6,878 nucleotides of DNA from NCBI GenBank assembly GCA_005792225.1, contig SXSP01000114.1:1-6878 (forward strand), written 5' to 3'. The translations under genes and the position numbers were made by a program. The DNA comes from Bdellovibrionales bacterium (lineage in GTDB: Bacteria > Bdellovibrionota > Bdellovibrionia > Bdellovibrionales > JAMPXM01). The notes below the pieces were generated by a model. That model had not been told where the DNA came from and searched no databases. It saw nothing but the letters and a program-made list of their open reading frames with translations. Of this stretch, positions 1 through 6,215 are shown piece by piece; the stretch's first letter is position 1, and each line of letters opens with the position of its first letter.

Positions 1-927
1 GAAGGCAATGATCGTCGCAACCCAACCGGCGACGTAAGGCTTCGAACCCCCCGTCTGCCAAGAAACCGCGATCAACACGACGCCGACGAGATAGAGAATC
101 CACGACCACATGAAGGGATGGAAGAGTTTCAGGTGAACTTCGAGTCGAATGTCTTTTTCTTGCGGATAAAGCGCGGGGTTCTGCGCGCGCGCCGCCGTCT
201 TGAAATCCTCGACGGCTTGGGCGAGCGACGGAATCGTCGGATCGTGCTCTTTCGGGGCTTGGGTTGCGTCGTTCGCGGGCAAAGCCTGAATGAACGAGCG
301 AATCACCGTCGCGAATTTCGCCTGCATATCGTCGCGGAGATCGGAGACAGTCGTCCACTTCTCCGGCTCCCCGACCCGACCGTTGGGCCCTTGAGTCGGC
401 TCGGTACCCGGCGCTGGAGGCACGACCCGCATCGCCTGACCAAGTTTGAACGCCTGGTAGGTTCCGAGCTGATTCTCGAGTCTCTGAACCGCCTGATAAT
501 AAGGAGTGAGCTTTTCTCTTTTTTGGCGTTCGCCATTTAATTCTTGAAGAACGAGGCCCAGGCGATCATTCGCGAGGAGTTCGGCGGGCGAAAAATATTT
601 GATCTCCGCCGGAAGCTTCAGCGAATCCTTGAGACCCTTGTGTGCGACCTCGACAATCTTTTGATTGTCCCAATACTGAGGAACGAGCATCCAGGTCATG
701 ACGATTTCGAGCGCGGGCCTGGATTCACCCGTCGGCGTCTTATAAGTCTGCTTTCCGTAAATGAGCTGGAGAGTCTCGCGCGCGAGAGATTCAAAAGGCT
801 TTACACGACCCGCGTCCTGAACCGGCAAGTAGCGAAGCGGCTCCGTTTCGGGCGCGGCATGCGCGACTCCCGCGAAAAGGACCGCGAACAACATCGAGGA
901 CAGGAGGGCGACGATGGCTCTTCTCAT
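1..927 (-). CDS. ccsA: Cytochrome c biogenesis protein CcsA (ResC-like), N-terminal part, cut by window edge
   Basis: System II cytochrome c maturation: CcsA partners with ResB to carry haem across the inner membrane and attach it to apocytochrome CXXCH sites in the periplasm. The visible 309 codons run open from ATG 927-925 to the left edge. Residues 1-24 form a signal peptide or signal anchor (basic MRR, hydrophobic core, AHA-A cleavage-like site). Residues 35-50 read PVQDAGRVKPFESLAR, which I recognise as the motif opening the periplasmic extension of long CcsA proteins. A soluble segment follows to about residue 270, then a membrane segment at about 272-291. The haem-binding WWD motif and most membrane helices should lie beyond the edge. 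The start overlaps the resB stop as ATGA (924-927) and has GAGGT about nine bases upstream, inside resB, implying translational coupling. Identification is by motif and partner; the diagnostic catalytic half is unseen. Confidence 0.85.
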   Translation of the reverse strand, partial: MRRAIVALLSSMLFAVLFAGVAHAAPETEPLRYLPVQDAGRVKPFESLARETLQLIYGKQTYKTPTGESRPALEIVMTWMLVPQYWDNQKIVEVAHKGLKDSLKLPAEIKYFSPAELLANDRLGLVLQELNGERQKREKLTPYYQAVQRLENQLGTYQAFKLGQAMRVVPPAPGTEPTQGPNGRVGEPEKWTTVSDLRDDMQAKFATVIRSFIQALPANDATQAPKEHDPTIPSLAQAVEDFKTAARAQNPALYPQEKDIRLEVHLKLFHPFMWSWILYLVGVVLIAVSWQTGGSKPYVAGWVATIIAF

Positions 928-2342
928 GCTGCATTTACCTCATTGCGGCTGGCGGCTGCACGGGCCGCGCGTCTCTTAAACCAAAACAAATGAATTGTTC
1001 CCGCGACGATCAGAAGCGAACCGAGGTACTTGATCCAACGACCCGGATCCCAGTTCACCGACAGAATCGAGGCGATCGGTTTCCCTGTTTGGGGATCTTC
1101 CTGAAAGCTCGCTTGATAGAGCGTATAGCCGTTGTACTTGAGAGGCTCGTTCATCGAGATCACATGATTGTCGAGACCCGGAACCGAAACCACGCTCTCG
1201 TAGCTTGCGGCTCTCAGCGTTCCCGGATAACGACCGATGTTGAACTTTTTCAGTTGAACGTCAAAGCCGAGATCAAGCCTGCGGTTCGAGTACGAAACGA
1301 TGTAAACCGCTTCGTTCGTGAAAAGCTTGACCATGGAATTGAGCTGGAGCCACTGCTCCTTACCGTTGAATTCCACTTTCGCGGCGGCGTTCGTCAACTC
1401 CGTCGGGCGCGGGTTCTTTATGAAGTTCACCTTATTTTCTGCAACCGGCATGTACTTGAGAACGCGTAAGACGAGACCCATCCAGCCGGTCTCGACCATT
1501 CCACCCGCCTGCACCGTTCCCTTCTTCACTTTGCCGGGTGTCCGCGCGGTGTGGACCTCGTATTCGAGAGTGTCGTTTGATTTGGGACGAAGGACGAGAA
1601 CGTTTTTTCCTTCGACGTTCACGTACTCACCGGTCGCAAGGACGACCTTGGCCGGCCCGAGATCTTTTTCGACGTCGCGGCTCTTCGCCTCTTGGTGAAT
1701 CCAATCCGTCATATTCACGCGGTCGTTCTGAAGCTGAAAGCGAACGGCGGCGCCCGCGTTTTCATCTTTCGATTCGACGATCTTTTCGTCACGGAACGCG
1801 TACGGATAATACTCCGTCACTTTGATCTGCGAGCCGGGGATTTCGATCGCGAGCGGCTTTTCGGCCGTCGGCGGTTTTAAGAAAAAATCGACCTCTTGAT
1901 CGAAGAGCTTCCGGTAGGAGCCTCCGTCGAGAGAAGCGTAGACCGTGAAATCCGTCTCCGGAGCCGTCACGTGCCGTCCCGCGCGATCGTATTCAAGGAC
2001 GATGGACCCGTCGATTCCCCAAATACGGGTGATGAGCGATCCAACCATGAGGATGATGATTCCGATGTGCGCGAGGATGAAGCCCGTGTGCTTCTGCTGC
2101 CAAGGCCAGCGATCGATCATCACCGCCGTGAGACTGATGCAAAGGAGCGCGATTACCCCGTACATCCAAATCGAATGGTAGACGAGCTTACCGGCAGCTT
2201 GAGCGTTGAGCTCGGCTTCGACGAATGTGCCCCAGGCCGTGAGGCCGCCGAGAAGGAGGATGATGATGACGGCCAGCTCGATCGAAGCGAGCTTTTTAAC
2301 GATGAGTCGGAAGATCGAAGGCTTCGGTTTTAATGAAGACAT
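924..2342 (-). CDS. resB: Cytochrome c biogenesis protein ResB (Ccs1/CcsB)
   Basis: Inner-membrane partner of CcsA in System II cytochrome c maturation; the pair exports haem and presents it reduced for ligation. The 472-residue product has the family layout: membrane helices at about 19-41, 61-77 and 88-106, a large periplasmic domain at about 107-435, and a final helix at about 437-455 followed by a basic cytoplasmic tail. Residues 85-94, HTGFILAHIG, open helix 3; H92 is placed like the helix-3 histidine that binds haem in fused CcsBA proteins (that assignment is inference). The stretch MNEPLKYNGYTLYQASF, near residue 400 before the last helix, is characteristic of ResB. I chose ATG 2342 because GGCGGGG lies about six bases upstream. 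An in-frame TTG directly before it (2345) would add one residue. The gene overlaps ccsA by four bases, so the two are co-translated. Length is typical for a stand-alone ResB. Confidence 0.93.
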   Translation of the reverse strand: MSSLKPKPSIFRLIVKKLASIELAVIIILLLGGLTAWGTFVEAELNAQAAGKLVYHSIWMYGVIALLCISLTAVMIDRWPWQQKHTGFILAHIGIIILMVGSLITRIWGIDGSIVLEYDRAGRHVTAPETDFTVYASLDGGSYRKLFDQEVDFFLKPPTAEKPLAIEIPGSQIKVTEYYPYAFRDEKIVESKDENAGAAVRFQLQNDRVNMTDWIHQEAKSRDVEKDLGPAKVVLATGEYVNVEGKNVLVLRPKSNDTLEYEVHTARTPGKVKKGTVQAGGMVETGWMGLVLRVLKYMPVAENKVNFIKNPRPTELTNAAAKVEFNGKEQWLQLNSMVKLFTNEAVYIVSYSNRRLDLGFDVQLKKFNIGRYPGTLRAASYESVVSVPGLDNHVISMNEPLKYNGYTLYQASFQEDPQTGKPIASILSVNWDPGRWIKYLGSLLIVAGTIHLFWFKRRAARAAASRNEVNAA

Positions 2343-2399
2343 CAATAACCCCGCCCGCGGATGCGCCAGTGGTGTTGACCTATGTTGTGCATGGGGCCA

Positions 2400-2428
2400 A
2401 GGATAATCCCCTCATTATTAAAGGGCAA
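2400..2428 (-). promoter_or_regulatory. Candidate promoter for resB-ccsA
   Basis: On the minus strand, TTGCCC (2428-2423) is followed after 17 bases by TATCCT (2405-2400). Each hexamer matches four of six sigma-70 consensus positions, and the start would lie near 2393, giving a leader of about 50 bases before resB. This is the best match I find in the 109-base gap between the small secreted-protein gene and resB. The match is modest, and read-through from the upstream gene is equally possible. Confidence 0.25.
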
Positions 2429-2451
2429 ACCCCTAATCTTCGAAATAGGCG

Positions 2452-2757
2452 TCAGTGATGCGTAGGGCCTGAGACCACGGTGCCGGGCTCTACGGGAGTG
2501 ACTCCTTCAAGGCCGTAAGCTTCATCCAAGTTCTCAGAGGTGTTCTCGAAGTCGATGTCGTGAGCAGGCCGCGCATCCGACCACTCGTTTTCGAAAACCA
2601 TGTCGAGTGGATTTGCGGGCTGCACGAGATCCAGCTGTTCAGATAAATCGTTCGCATCCGACGAGGCTCCCGCCTGACCTGGTCCAACGGCTAGGAACGC
2701 GACCACACATGCTGTGGCGTGGATCGCAACGGCCGAGGTCAATAGACGACGGTTCAT
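2452..2757 (-). CDS. Small exported acidic protein, function unknown
   Basis: A 101-residue protein I do not recognise. It starts at ATG 2757 behind a near-perfect Shine-Dalgarno (AGGAGG, four bases upstream), which makes it a real gene despite its size. Residues 1-29 look like a Sec signal peptide: MNRR, a hydrophobic core to about residue 24, and probable cleavage after GQA (29) or AGA (31). The mature chain of about 70 residues is very acidic, with 16 Asp/Glu against a single Arg from residue 30 onward. It has no cysteine and no lipobox, and it ends in a Gly/Pro-rich tail with His-His. No repeats, membrane segment or domain can be seen after the signal. It sits between the amidohydrolase gene and resB on the same strand, with gaps of 78 and 109 bases. 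Nothing visible ties it to cytochrome c maturation beyond position and likely periplasmic destination. Confidence 0.75.
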   Translation of the reverse strand: MNRRLLTSAVAIHATACVVAFLAVGPGQAGASSDANDLSEQLDLVQPANPLDMVFENEWSDARPAHDIDFENTSENLDEAYGLEGVTPVEPGTVVSGPTHH

Positions 2758-2760
2758 AAT

Positions 2761-2787
2761 TCCTCCTGGAGATTTCGCTGGAGGAGG
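2761..2787 (-). promoter_or_regulatory. Shine-Dalgarno of the small exported protein, able to pair with an upstream CCTCCT
   Basis: Read on the minus strand, CCTCCT (2787-2782) is separated by a 14-base loop from AGGAGG (2767-2762), the Shine-Dalgarno of the gene starting at 2757. A shifted register, TCCTCC with GGAGGA, is also possible. The six-base stem would hide the ribosome binding site. What is seen is only the complementarity; regulation of translation by this hairpin is inference. Confidence 0.35.
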
Positions 2788-2803
2788 GCTAGCAAAAACT
2801 ATC

Positions 2804-2815
2804 GACCCGGGTCAA
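2804..2815 (-). promoter_or_regulatory. Candidate -35 box overlapping a 10-bp palindrome
   Basis: The perfect palindrome GACCCGGGTC (2804-2813) overlaps a TTGACC on the minus strand (2815-2810), about 55 bases before the start of the small exported-protein gene. Including flanks it reads TTGACCCGGGTCGA, a 14-base palindrome with one broken pair. This is where a -35 box with an operator would sit, but I find no good -10: 17 bases downstream reads CTAGCC. Confidence 0.22.
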
Positions 2816-2835
2816 TGGATGCGCGAGCGCGCGCG

Positions 2836-3654
2836 TCAAACTGCAGGCAGTGCGGCAAAGATTTTTTCCACAGCCTTCTTCAACTGATTCTGCAGAGATG
2901 CGAGTTTTTCGGGGATGAGTTTCTTCGTTTCCTCGTTCATGTAAAGCGCACGATTTAACTCAACCTGAATGGATTCTTGCCCGCGCTGCGGATCGCCGTA
3001 AGTCTCCGTCACCCGGCCGCCCTTATAGGGCCAGTTATAACCAACTTGGAATCCCGCGCTCTTGTAGGCATCGATGACGAGGTCCTTGAACATCGCCGAA
3101 CAACTCTTGCCGTCGCTATCACTCACGACGATGTCGGCTCGGCGCTCACCCGGATCGCGATGCTCCTTGGTGCCAACGGACGGCATACTGTGAGCATCGA
3201 GATGATAGACAATATCGGCTCCCCTTGCCTTGACGGCGGAAAACAGATTTCGGACGTCTCGATGAAACGGCTCGAAGTATTTTTCCACGAGAACATCATG
3301 CGTCTCCAGCGGCATCGGAGCCGGCATGAGCTTTTCGCCCTTGGTCGTTATCGACCAGTGGAGTCCCCGCGGAAATTTTCCAGAAGGATTCGTGTGACCT
3401 TGGACCGAGTCGGCATCGACATCATCGCGCCACCGGTTCAGATCGACGGCGTAGCGATGCCACTCAGTTTTCACGTGCGGGATTTCAAGTTCCTGCAAGA
3501 CGGGCGCGTAGAGTTTGTCGACGTAGCGATCGACGTCACACATTAAAAGAGTTTCGGGAAGGGTCGCGAGCCACGGAGTCTCGTCGGGAACGCGCTCGCC
3601 CGAGTGCGGAATGGTGATGATGAAAGCTCTCTTGATCGTTCCGGTGAACGGCAT
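2836..3654 (-). CDS. N-formylglutamate amidohydrolase family protein
   Basis: A 272-residue member of the N-formylglutamate amidohydrolase family, zinc-dependent cytoplasmic enzymes whose founding member (HutG) releases formate and glutamate at the end of histidine breakdown. Family signatures, in order: TIPHSG near residues 14-19, HRYAVDLNR at 66-74, the metal-site-like stretch YHLDAHSMPS at 150-159, and QVELNR at 230-235. Length is typical. I prefer ATG 3654 because AGAGG lies about eight bases upstream and the conserved domain starts soon after. A GTG at 3687 would add 11 residues, but its nearest GAGAGG is about 14 bases away and those extra residues are encoded by the tandem repeat at 3666-3700. 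No other hut gene is visible, so the true substrate may not be formylglutamate. The gene is divergent from the cobalamin adenosyltransferase and lies upstream, on the same strand, of the small secreted-protein gene. Confidence 0.88.
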   Translation of the reverse strand: MPFTGTIKRAFIITIPHSGERVPDETPWLATLPETLLMCDVDRYVDKLYAPVLQELEIPHVKTEWHRYAVDLNRWRDDVDADSVQGHTNPSGKFPRGLHWSITTKGEKLMPAPMPLETHDVLVEKYFEPFHRDVRNLFSAVKARGADIVYHLDAHSMPSVGTKEHRDPGERRADIVVSDSDGKSCSAMFKDLVIDAYKSAGFQVGYNWPYKGGRVTETYGDPQRGQESIQVELNRALYMNEETKKLIPEKLASLQNQLKKAVEKIFAALPAV

Positions 3655-3665
3655 CGACTCGACCT

Positions 3666-3700
3666 CTGGTTCACGTTTCTGGTTCACGTTGCTGGTTCAA
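3666..3700. repeat. 13-bp tandem repeat, 2.7 copies, in the divergent promoter region
   Basis: On the plus strand CTGGTTCACGTTT (3666-3678) is followed without a gap by CTGGTTCACGTTG (3679-3691) and the partial copy CTGGTTCAA (3692-3700). The two full copies differ only in the last base. The array lies between the amidohydrolase start (3654) and the candidate promoter of the adenosyltransferase (3709-3738). It could be slippage, or a set of direct-repeat operator sites; the 13-bp period does not keep sites exactly on one helix face. Confidence 0.8.
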
Positions 3701-3708
3701 ACCTCTCG

Positions 3709-3738
3709 TTGAATCGTCTCTCGCTTTCGACTTACTAT
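3709..3738 (+). promoter_or_regulatory. Candidate sigma-70 promoter of the adenosyltransferase-GNAT operon
   Basis: TTGAAT (3709-3714) and TACTAT (3733-3738) are separated by 18 bases, matching the -35 and -10 consensus at four and five of six positions. A start about seven bases after the -10 falls at or next to 3745, the A of the chosen ATG. The message would then have almost no leader. It is the only good promoter I see for this operon. Confidence 0.5.
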
Positions 3739-3744
3739 CGAAGG

Positions 3745-4317
3745 ATGAGCACAAACGAGCGCGCCCCTAAAATCTACACGCGCACCGGCGACAAAGGCAA
3801 AACAAGTCTGATTGGCGGTGCAAGGGTTTCGAAGTCTCACATCCGCCTGGATGCTTACGGCACGATTGACGAAGTGAACTCAGTTCTCGGCGTCGTCAGG
3901 AGCGAGCTCCCCGATCAGGAGAAAGCGGCCATCGATACAATCCTCGCCCGCATTCAATCGGAACTCTTTAACCTCGGAAGCCAGCTCGCCTGCGAAGACG
4001 AGGCGATGCGCGCCAAGCTCCCGTTTATCGGCGAAGACTCGATTTTGGCTCTCGAAAAACAGATGGATGATTACTCGCAGGTTTTGAAGCCGCTTAAGAA
4101 CTTCATTCTCCCGGGTGGCTCGCGAGCCGCCAGCCACGCTCATGTCGCACGCACGGTTTGCCGCCGCGCCGAGCGCCTTTGCGTTGCCCTCGCGGATAAC
4201 GGCGAAGCCGACGAGATCAACGTTCGTTACGTCAATCGACTGAGCGATTTTCTCTTCGTTCTCGCCCGCTACCTCAACCACCTCATGAAAATCGACGAGC
4301 CCATATGGAAATCTTAA
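3745..4317 (+). CDS. Cob(I)alamin adenosyltransferase, PduO type (ATP:cob(I)alamin adenosyltransferase)
   Basis: Transfers the 5'-deoxyadenosyl group of ATP to cob(I)alamin, giving coenzyme B12 for enzymes such as methylmalonyl-CoA mutase or ribonucleotide reductase; cytoplasmic, usually trimeric. The 190-residue product carries the full PduO signature: the N-terminal ATP-binding stretch TRTGDKGKTSL (12-22), YGTIDEVN (38-45), LFNLGSQL (74-81), ILPGG (121-125), ARTVCRRAER (135-144) and YVNRLSDFLFVLAR (162-175). Nothing expected is missing and length is normal. The frame is open back to 3604, but conserved sequence begins just after ATG 3745, and upstream codons lie in the promoter and repeat region. 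The ATG has only AAGG abutting it with no spacer, so the Shine-Dalgarno is poor and a leaderless message is plausible. It overlaps the next gene by 13 bases. No cobalamin biosynthesis genes or riboswitch are visible, so salvage of imported B12 is as likely as synthesis. Confidence 0.95.
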   Translation: MSTNERAPKIYTRTGDKGKTSLIGGARVSKSHIRLDAYGTIDEVNSVLGVVRSELPDQEKAAIDTILARIQSELFNLGSQLACEDEAMRAKLPFIGEDSILALEKQMDDYSQVLKPLKNFILPGGSRAASHAHVARTVCRRAERLCVALADNGEADEINVRYVNRLSDFLFVLARYLNHLMKIDEPIWKS

Positions 4318-5435
4318 AGGCCTCGGAATCCGACAGTCAGAGGCTCAAAGCATTTTTCGAGCGAATGGTTCTTCCGGGCGCGATCGATTTCTCGCTTCAG
4401 CGGAGCGGGAGCTTCTTCGATCAATACCGTTTGTTTTCTGATGACTTCGAGACATTGATCATGGTGGACGATGATTTCGAGATTGCGGGAATGGCCTCGG
4501 TCCTCTTCCGTGAAGGCATCGTTCGCGGCGAGAAGCAGACCTGGGGCTACGCCACCGACCTTCGAATCGCGCCGACGAGAAAGGCCATCTCACAGTGGGC
4601 ACAAAAGTTTTTGCCCGAACTCGAGAGCGCGTGCGAGTCGCGGCGGTGTAAGTATGTTTTTTCCGCCGTGCAAACGTCAGACAATCAGGCTTACAACGCT
4701 TTGATACGACCCGCGAGCCACACGCGGCGGCGCCTTCCGCGCTATCATCTTGTGAATCGCTTTCGCATCGTGGGCCTTCACGGGCGCGTGCCGTTTGGCG
4801 AGAAGCCACTCCCCTCCATCCGCCTCAGCGAAATGAAACACGCGGATCTCGAACCGCTCTGCGCTTATTTGCAAGAGCAAGCCATGCACCGAACGCTCGC
4901 GCACGTGCATACTCCCCAAAATTTTTTAGAAGAACTCAGCCGGTGGCCGGGCTTACGCATCTCAGACTTTCGCATCGCTCGCGACTCGAAAGGAAAAATC
5001 CTCGGCTGCGCGGCCCTCTGGGACGGACGCCCCGTTCAGACGTACGTTCCCCAAAACTACAACGGCTTTGCCCAAACGCTTCAACAAACTTTGTGGCTCG
5101 CGAGTCTCACGCGGATCGTGCGCCCCATGGCCGATCCCTTGGAGCCCATGCAGATGCAGTATCTCACGCACCTCTGCTGCGATTCTCCCGAAGTTTTCCA
5201 TCGGCTGGCCGATGATGCGTTCGAACGAGTTCGCCGTCCCGACTTTCTCGCGTACATGCATTTCCGCGGAAACTGGCGAACGCTCCCGCCGACTTCTTTT
5301 ATTTCGACGTCGCTCCCCTACGGCTTCTACATGGTTTTGCCACCGAACCTCGAAGCTCCGGATCTGCGCGCGAAATCCAGACCGGGCTCGCCGATGGATT
5401 ACCTTCCGCCGGAGTTCGAACTCGCCTGGATTTGA
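4305..5435 (+). CDS. GNAT-family N-acetyltransferase-like protein, probably two GNAT-type halves
   Basis: A 376-residue cytoplasmic protein whose N-terminal half resembles the GNAT fold: an opening strand and helix (1-20), strands around 50-70 (TLIMVDDDFEIAGMASVLF), the strand YATDLRIAP at 82-90 followed by a helix that should hold the acetyl-CoA pyrophosphate (91-108), and YVFSAVQTSDNQAYNALI at 117-134. The usual Q/R-x-x-G-x-G/A loop is degraded here (RIAPTRKAIS has no glycine), so catalysis is uncertain. Residues 170-320 may be a second, diverged GNAT half, with FRIARDSKGKILGCAALWD at 222-240. The C-terminal tail is proline-rich and unassigned. ATG 4305 lies inside the end of the adenosyltransferase gene (13-base overlap, different frame) with no strong Shine-Dalgarno of its own, which suggests translational coupling. 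Substrate unknown; the coupling to a B12 enzyme is positional only. Confidence 0.72.
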   Translation: MEILKASESDSQRLKAFFERMVLPGAIDFSLQRSGSFFDQYRLFSDDFETLIMVDDDFEIAGMASVLFREGIVRGEKQTWGYATDLRIAPTRKAISQWAQKFLPELESACESRRCKYVFSAVQTSDNQAYNALIRPASHTRRRLPRYHLVNRFRIVGLHGRVPFGEKPLPSIRLSEMKHADLEPLCAYLQEQAMHRTLAHVHTPQNFLEELSRWPGLRISDFRIARDSKGKILGCAALWDGRPVQTYVPQNYNGFAQTLQQTLWLASLTRIVRPMADPLEPMQMQYLTHLCCDSPEVFHRLADDAFERVRRPDFLAYMHFRGNWRTLPPTSFISTSLPYGFYMVLPPNLEAPDLRAKSRPGSPMDYLPPEFELAWI

Positions 5436-5437
5436 CG

Positions 5438-5471
5438 ATCGCCCTCACACCTTTACGGCGCGAGTGGCGAT
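5438..5471 (+). terminator. Weak candidate terminator after the GNAT gene
   Basis: ATCGCCCTC (5438-5446) can pair with GAG-T-GGCGAT (5462-5471), nine pairs with one bulged T and a 15-base loop, followed by GTAACATTTT. It begins three bases after the plus-strand stop and lies inside the last codons of the convergent methyltransferase gene. The poor T tract makes it a weak call. No other terminator fits between these convergent genes. Confidence 0.25.
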
Positions 5472-6215
5472 GTAACATTTTAGAAATTCATTGATCGGTG
5501 ACGAGCCTTTCCAGCCGTCCTCATAAAAACCGGTAATCGCGAAGCCCGCCGCGATCTGCCCGCCGATCAAGTCTTCCAGCGAGTGACCATAGTGAATTGG
5601 CTCATCTTCGCCGTAGAATCGCATTCGCTCTTCCGCCGAAATGCTGGTCAAATCCGAGTACGGAATCTTGTGCTTCATCTGCACGATGTTCTTCCTCTCA
5701 AGCTCCGCATCGACGGTGAAAGCCACGGGATTGGTAAAACCTGAAATGAGGGTTCCACCTCTTCGCAGAACACGGAATGCTTCTCGCCAGACAGGCATCA
5801 CGTCGGGAACGAAGGCATTTGAGCAAGGATGAAAAATAAAATCGAATGAGCCGTCAACGAAGCGGCTCAAGTCTGCCATGTCCCCTTCGACGGTCGCGAT
5901 GTCGAGCCCGTCCCGAGAAGCCACCATCAAATCCTGCTCGAGCTGCTTGGGAGAGTTATCGAACACCGTGACCCGCGCACCGGCCGCGGCGAAGAGTGGC
6001 CCCTGTTGCCCACCTCCGGAAGCGAGCGCCAAAATTTTAAGTCCCCCCATCGACGGAAACCATTCTCGAGGTACTGGCTTTTCGGGAGTGAGCACAACCG
6101 ACCAATTTCCCCGCCGCGCCTCGGCCACCTGCTCCGAGGTGACAGGAGTCGTCCACGGATTACGTTTTTCTACCTGGCGATTCCACGCTTCTTTGTTGAA
6201 CTTCACTGGATCCAT
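5445..6215 (-). CDS. Class I SAM-dependent methyltransferase, substrate unknown
   Basis: A 256-residue cytoplasmic Rossmann-fold methyltransferase. Motif I is LALASGGGQQG (62-72), the glycine-rich loop that holds S-adenosylmethionine. FDNSP at 85-89 supplies the acidic residue (D86) that normally binds the ribose hydroxyls. EGDMADL (110-116) matches the motif contacting the adenine. FDFIFHPCS (124-132) is the motif IV region, and the helix and strand FRVLRRGGTLISGF (147-160) is the typical post-core segment. The N-terminal WNRQVEKRNPWTTPV (11-25) recurs in a broad group of uncharacterised bacterial methyltransferases, as I recall. ATG 6215 has TAGG six bases upstream. The C-terminal part, from about 175 to 235, probably selects the substrate, but nothing there identifies it. 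The gene converges on the GNAT gene with nine bases between stops and appears to be transcribed alone. Small-molecule methylation is the likeliest role; I cannot narrow it. Confidence 0.88.
   Translation of the reverse strand: MDPVKFNKEAWNRQVEKRNPWTTPVTSEQVAEARRGNWSVVLTPEKPVPREWFPSMGGLKILALASGGGQQGPLFAAAGARVTVFDNSPKQLEQDLMVASRDGLDIATVEGDMADLSRFVDGSFDFIFHPCSNAFVPDVMPVWREAFRVLRRGGTLISGFTNPVAFTVDAELERKNIVQMKHKIPYSDLTSISAEERMRFYGEDEPIHYGHSLEDLIGGQIAAGFAITGFYEDGWKGSSPINEFLKCYIATRAVKV

Noticed and set aside
118..993. Plus-strand open frames of 140 and 149 codons
   Set aside because: They lie antisense to ccsA, whose frame has a signal peptide and the family motif; the plus-strand products are arginine-rich and lack a ribosome binding site.
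2375..2407. Plus-strand TTGACC ... GATAAT resembling a promoter
   Set aside because: The spacer is 21 bases, too long for sigma-70, and no plus-strand gene follows.
2422..2434. AGGG-CAAAC-CCCT hairpin as a terminator of the small secreted-protein gene
   Set aside because: Only four base pairs and no real T tract on the minus strand (TTTAATAAT follows); too weak to call.
2820..2836. Alternating GC tract (GCGCGAGCGCGCGCG) as a Z-DNA or terminator element
   Set aside because: The alternation is broken in the middle, the stem it could form is five pairs, and no T tract follows.
2977..3546. Plus-strand open frame of 189 codons
   Set aside because: It is antisense to the conserved N-formylglutamate amidohydrolase frame and has no recognisable motif; long mirror frames are common at this GC content.
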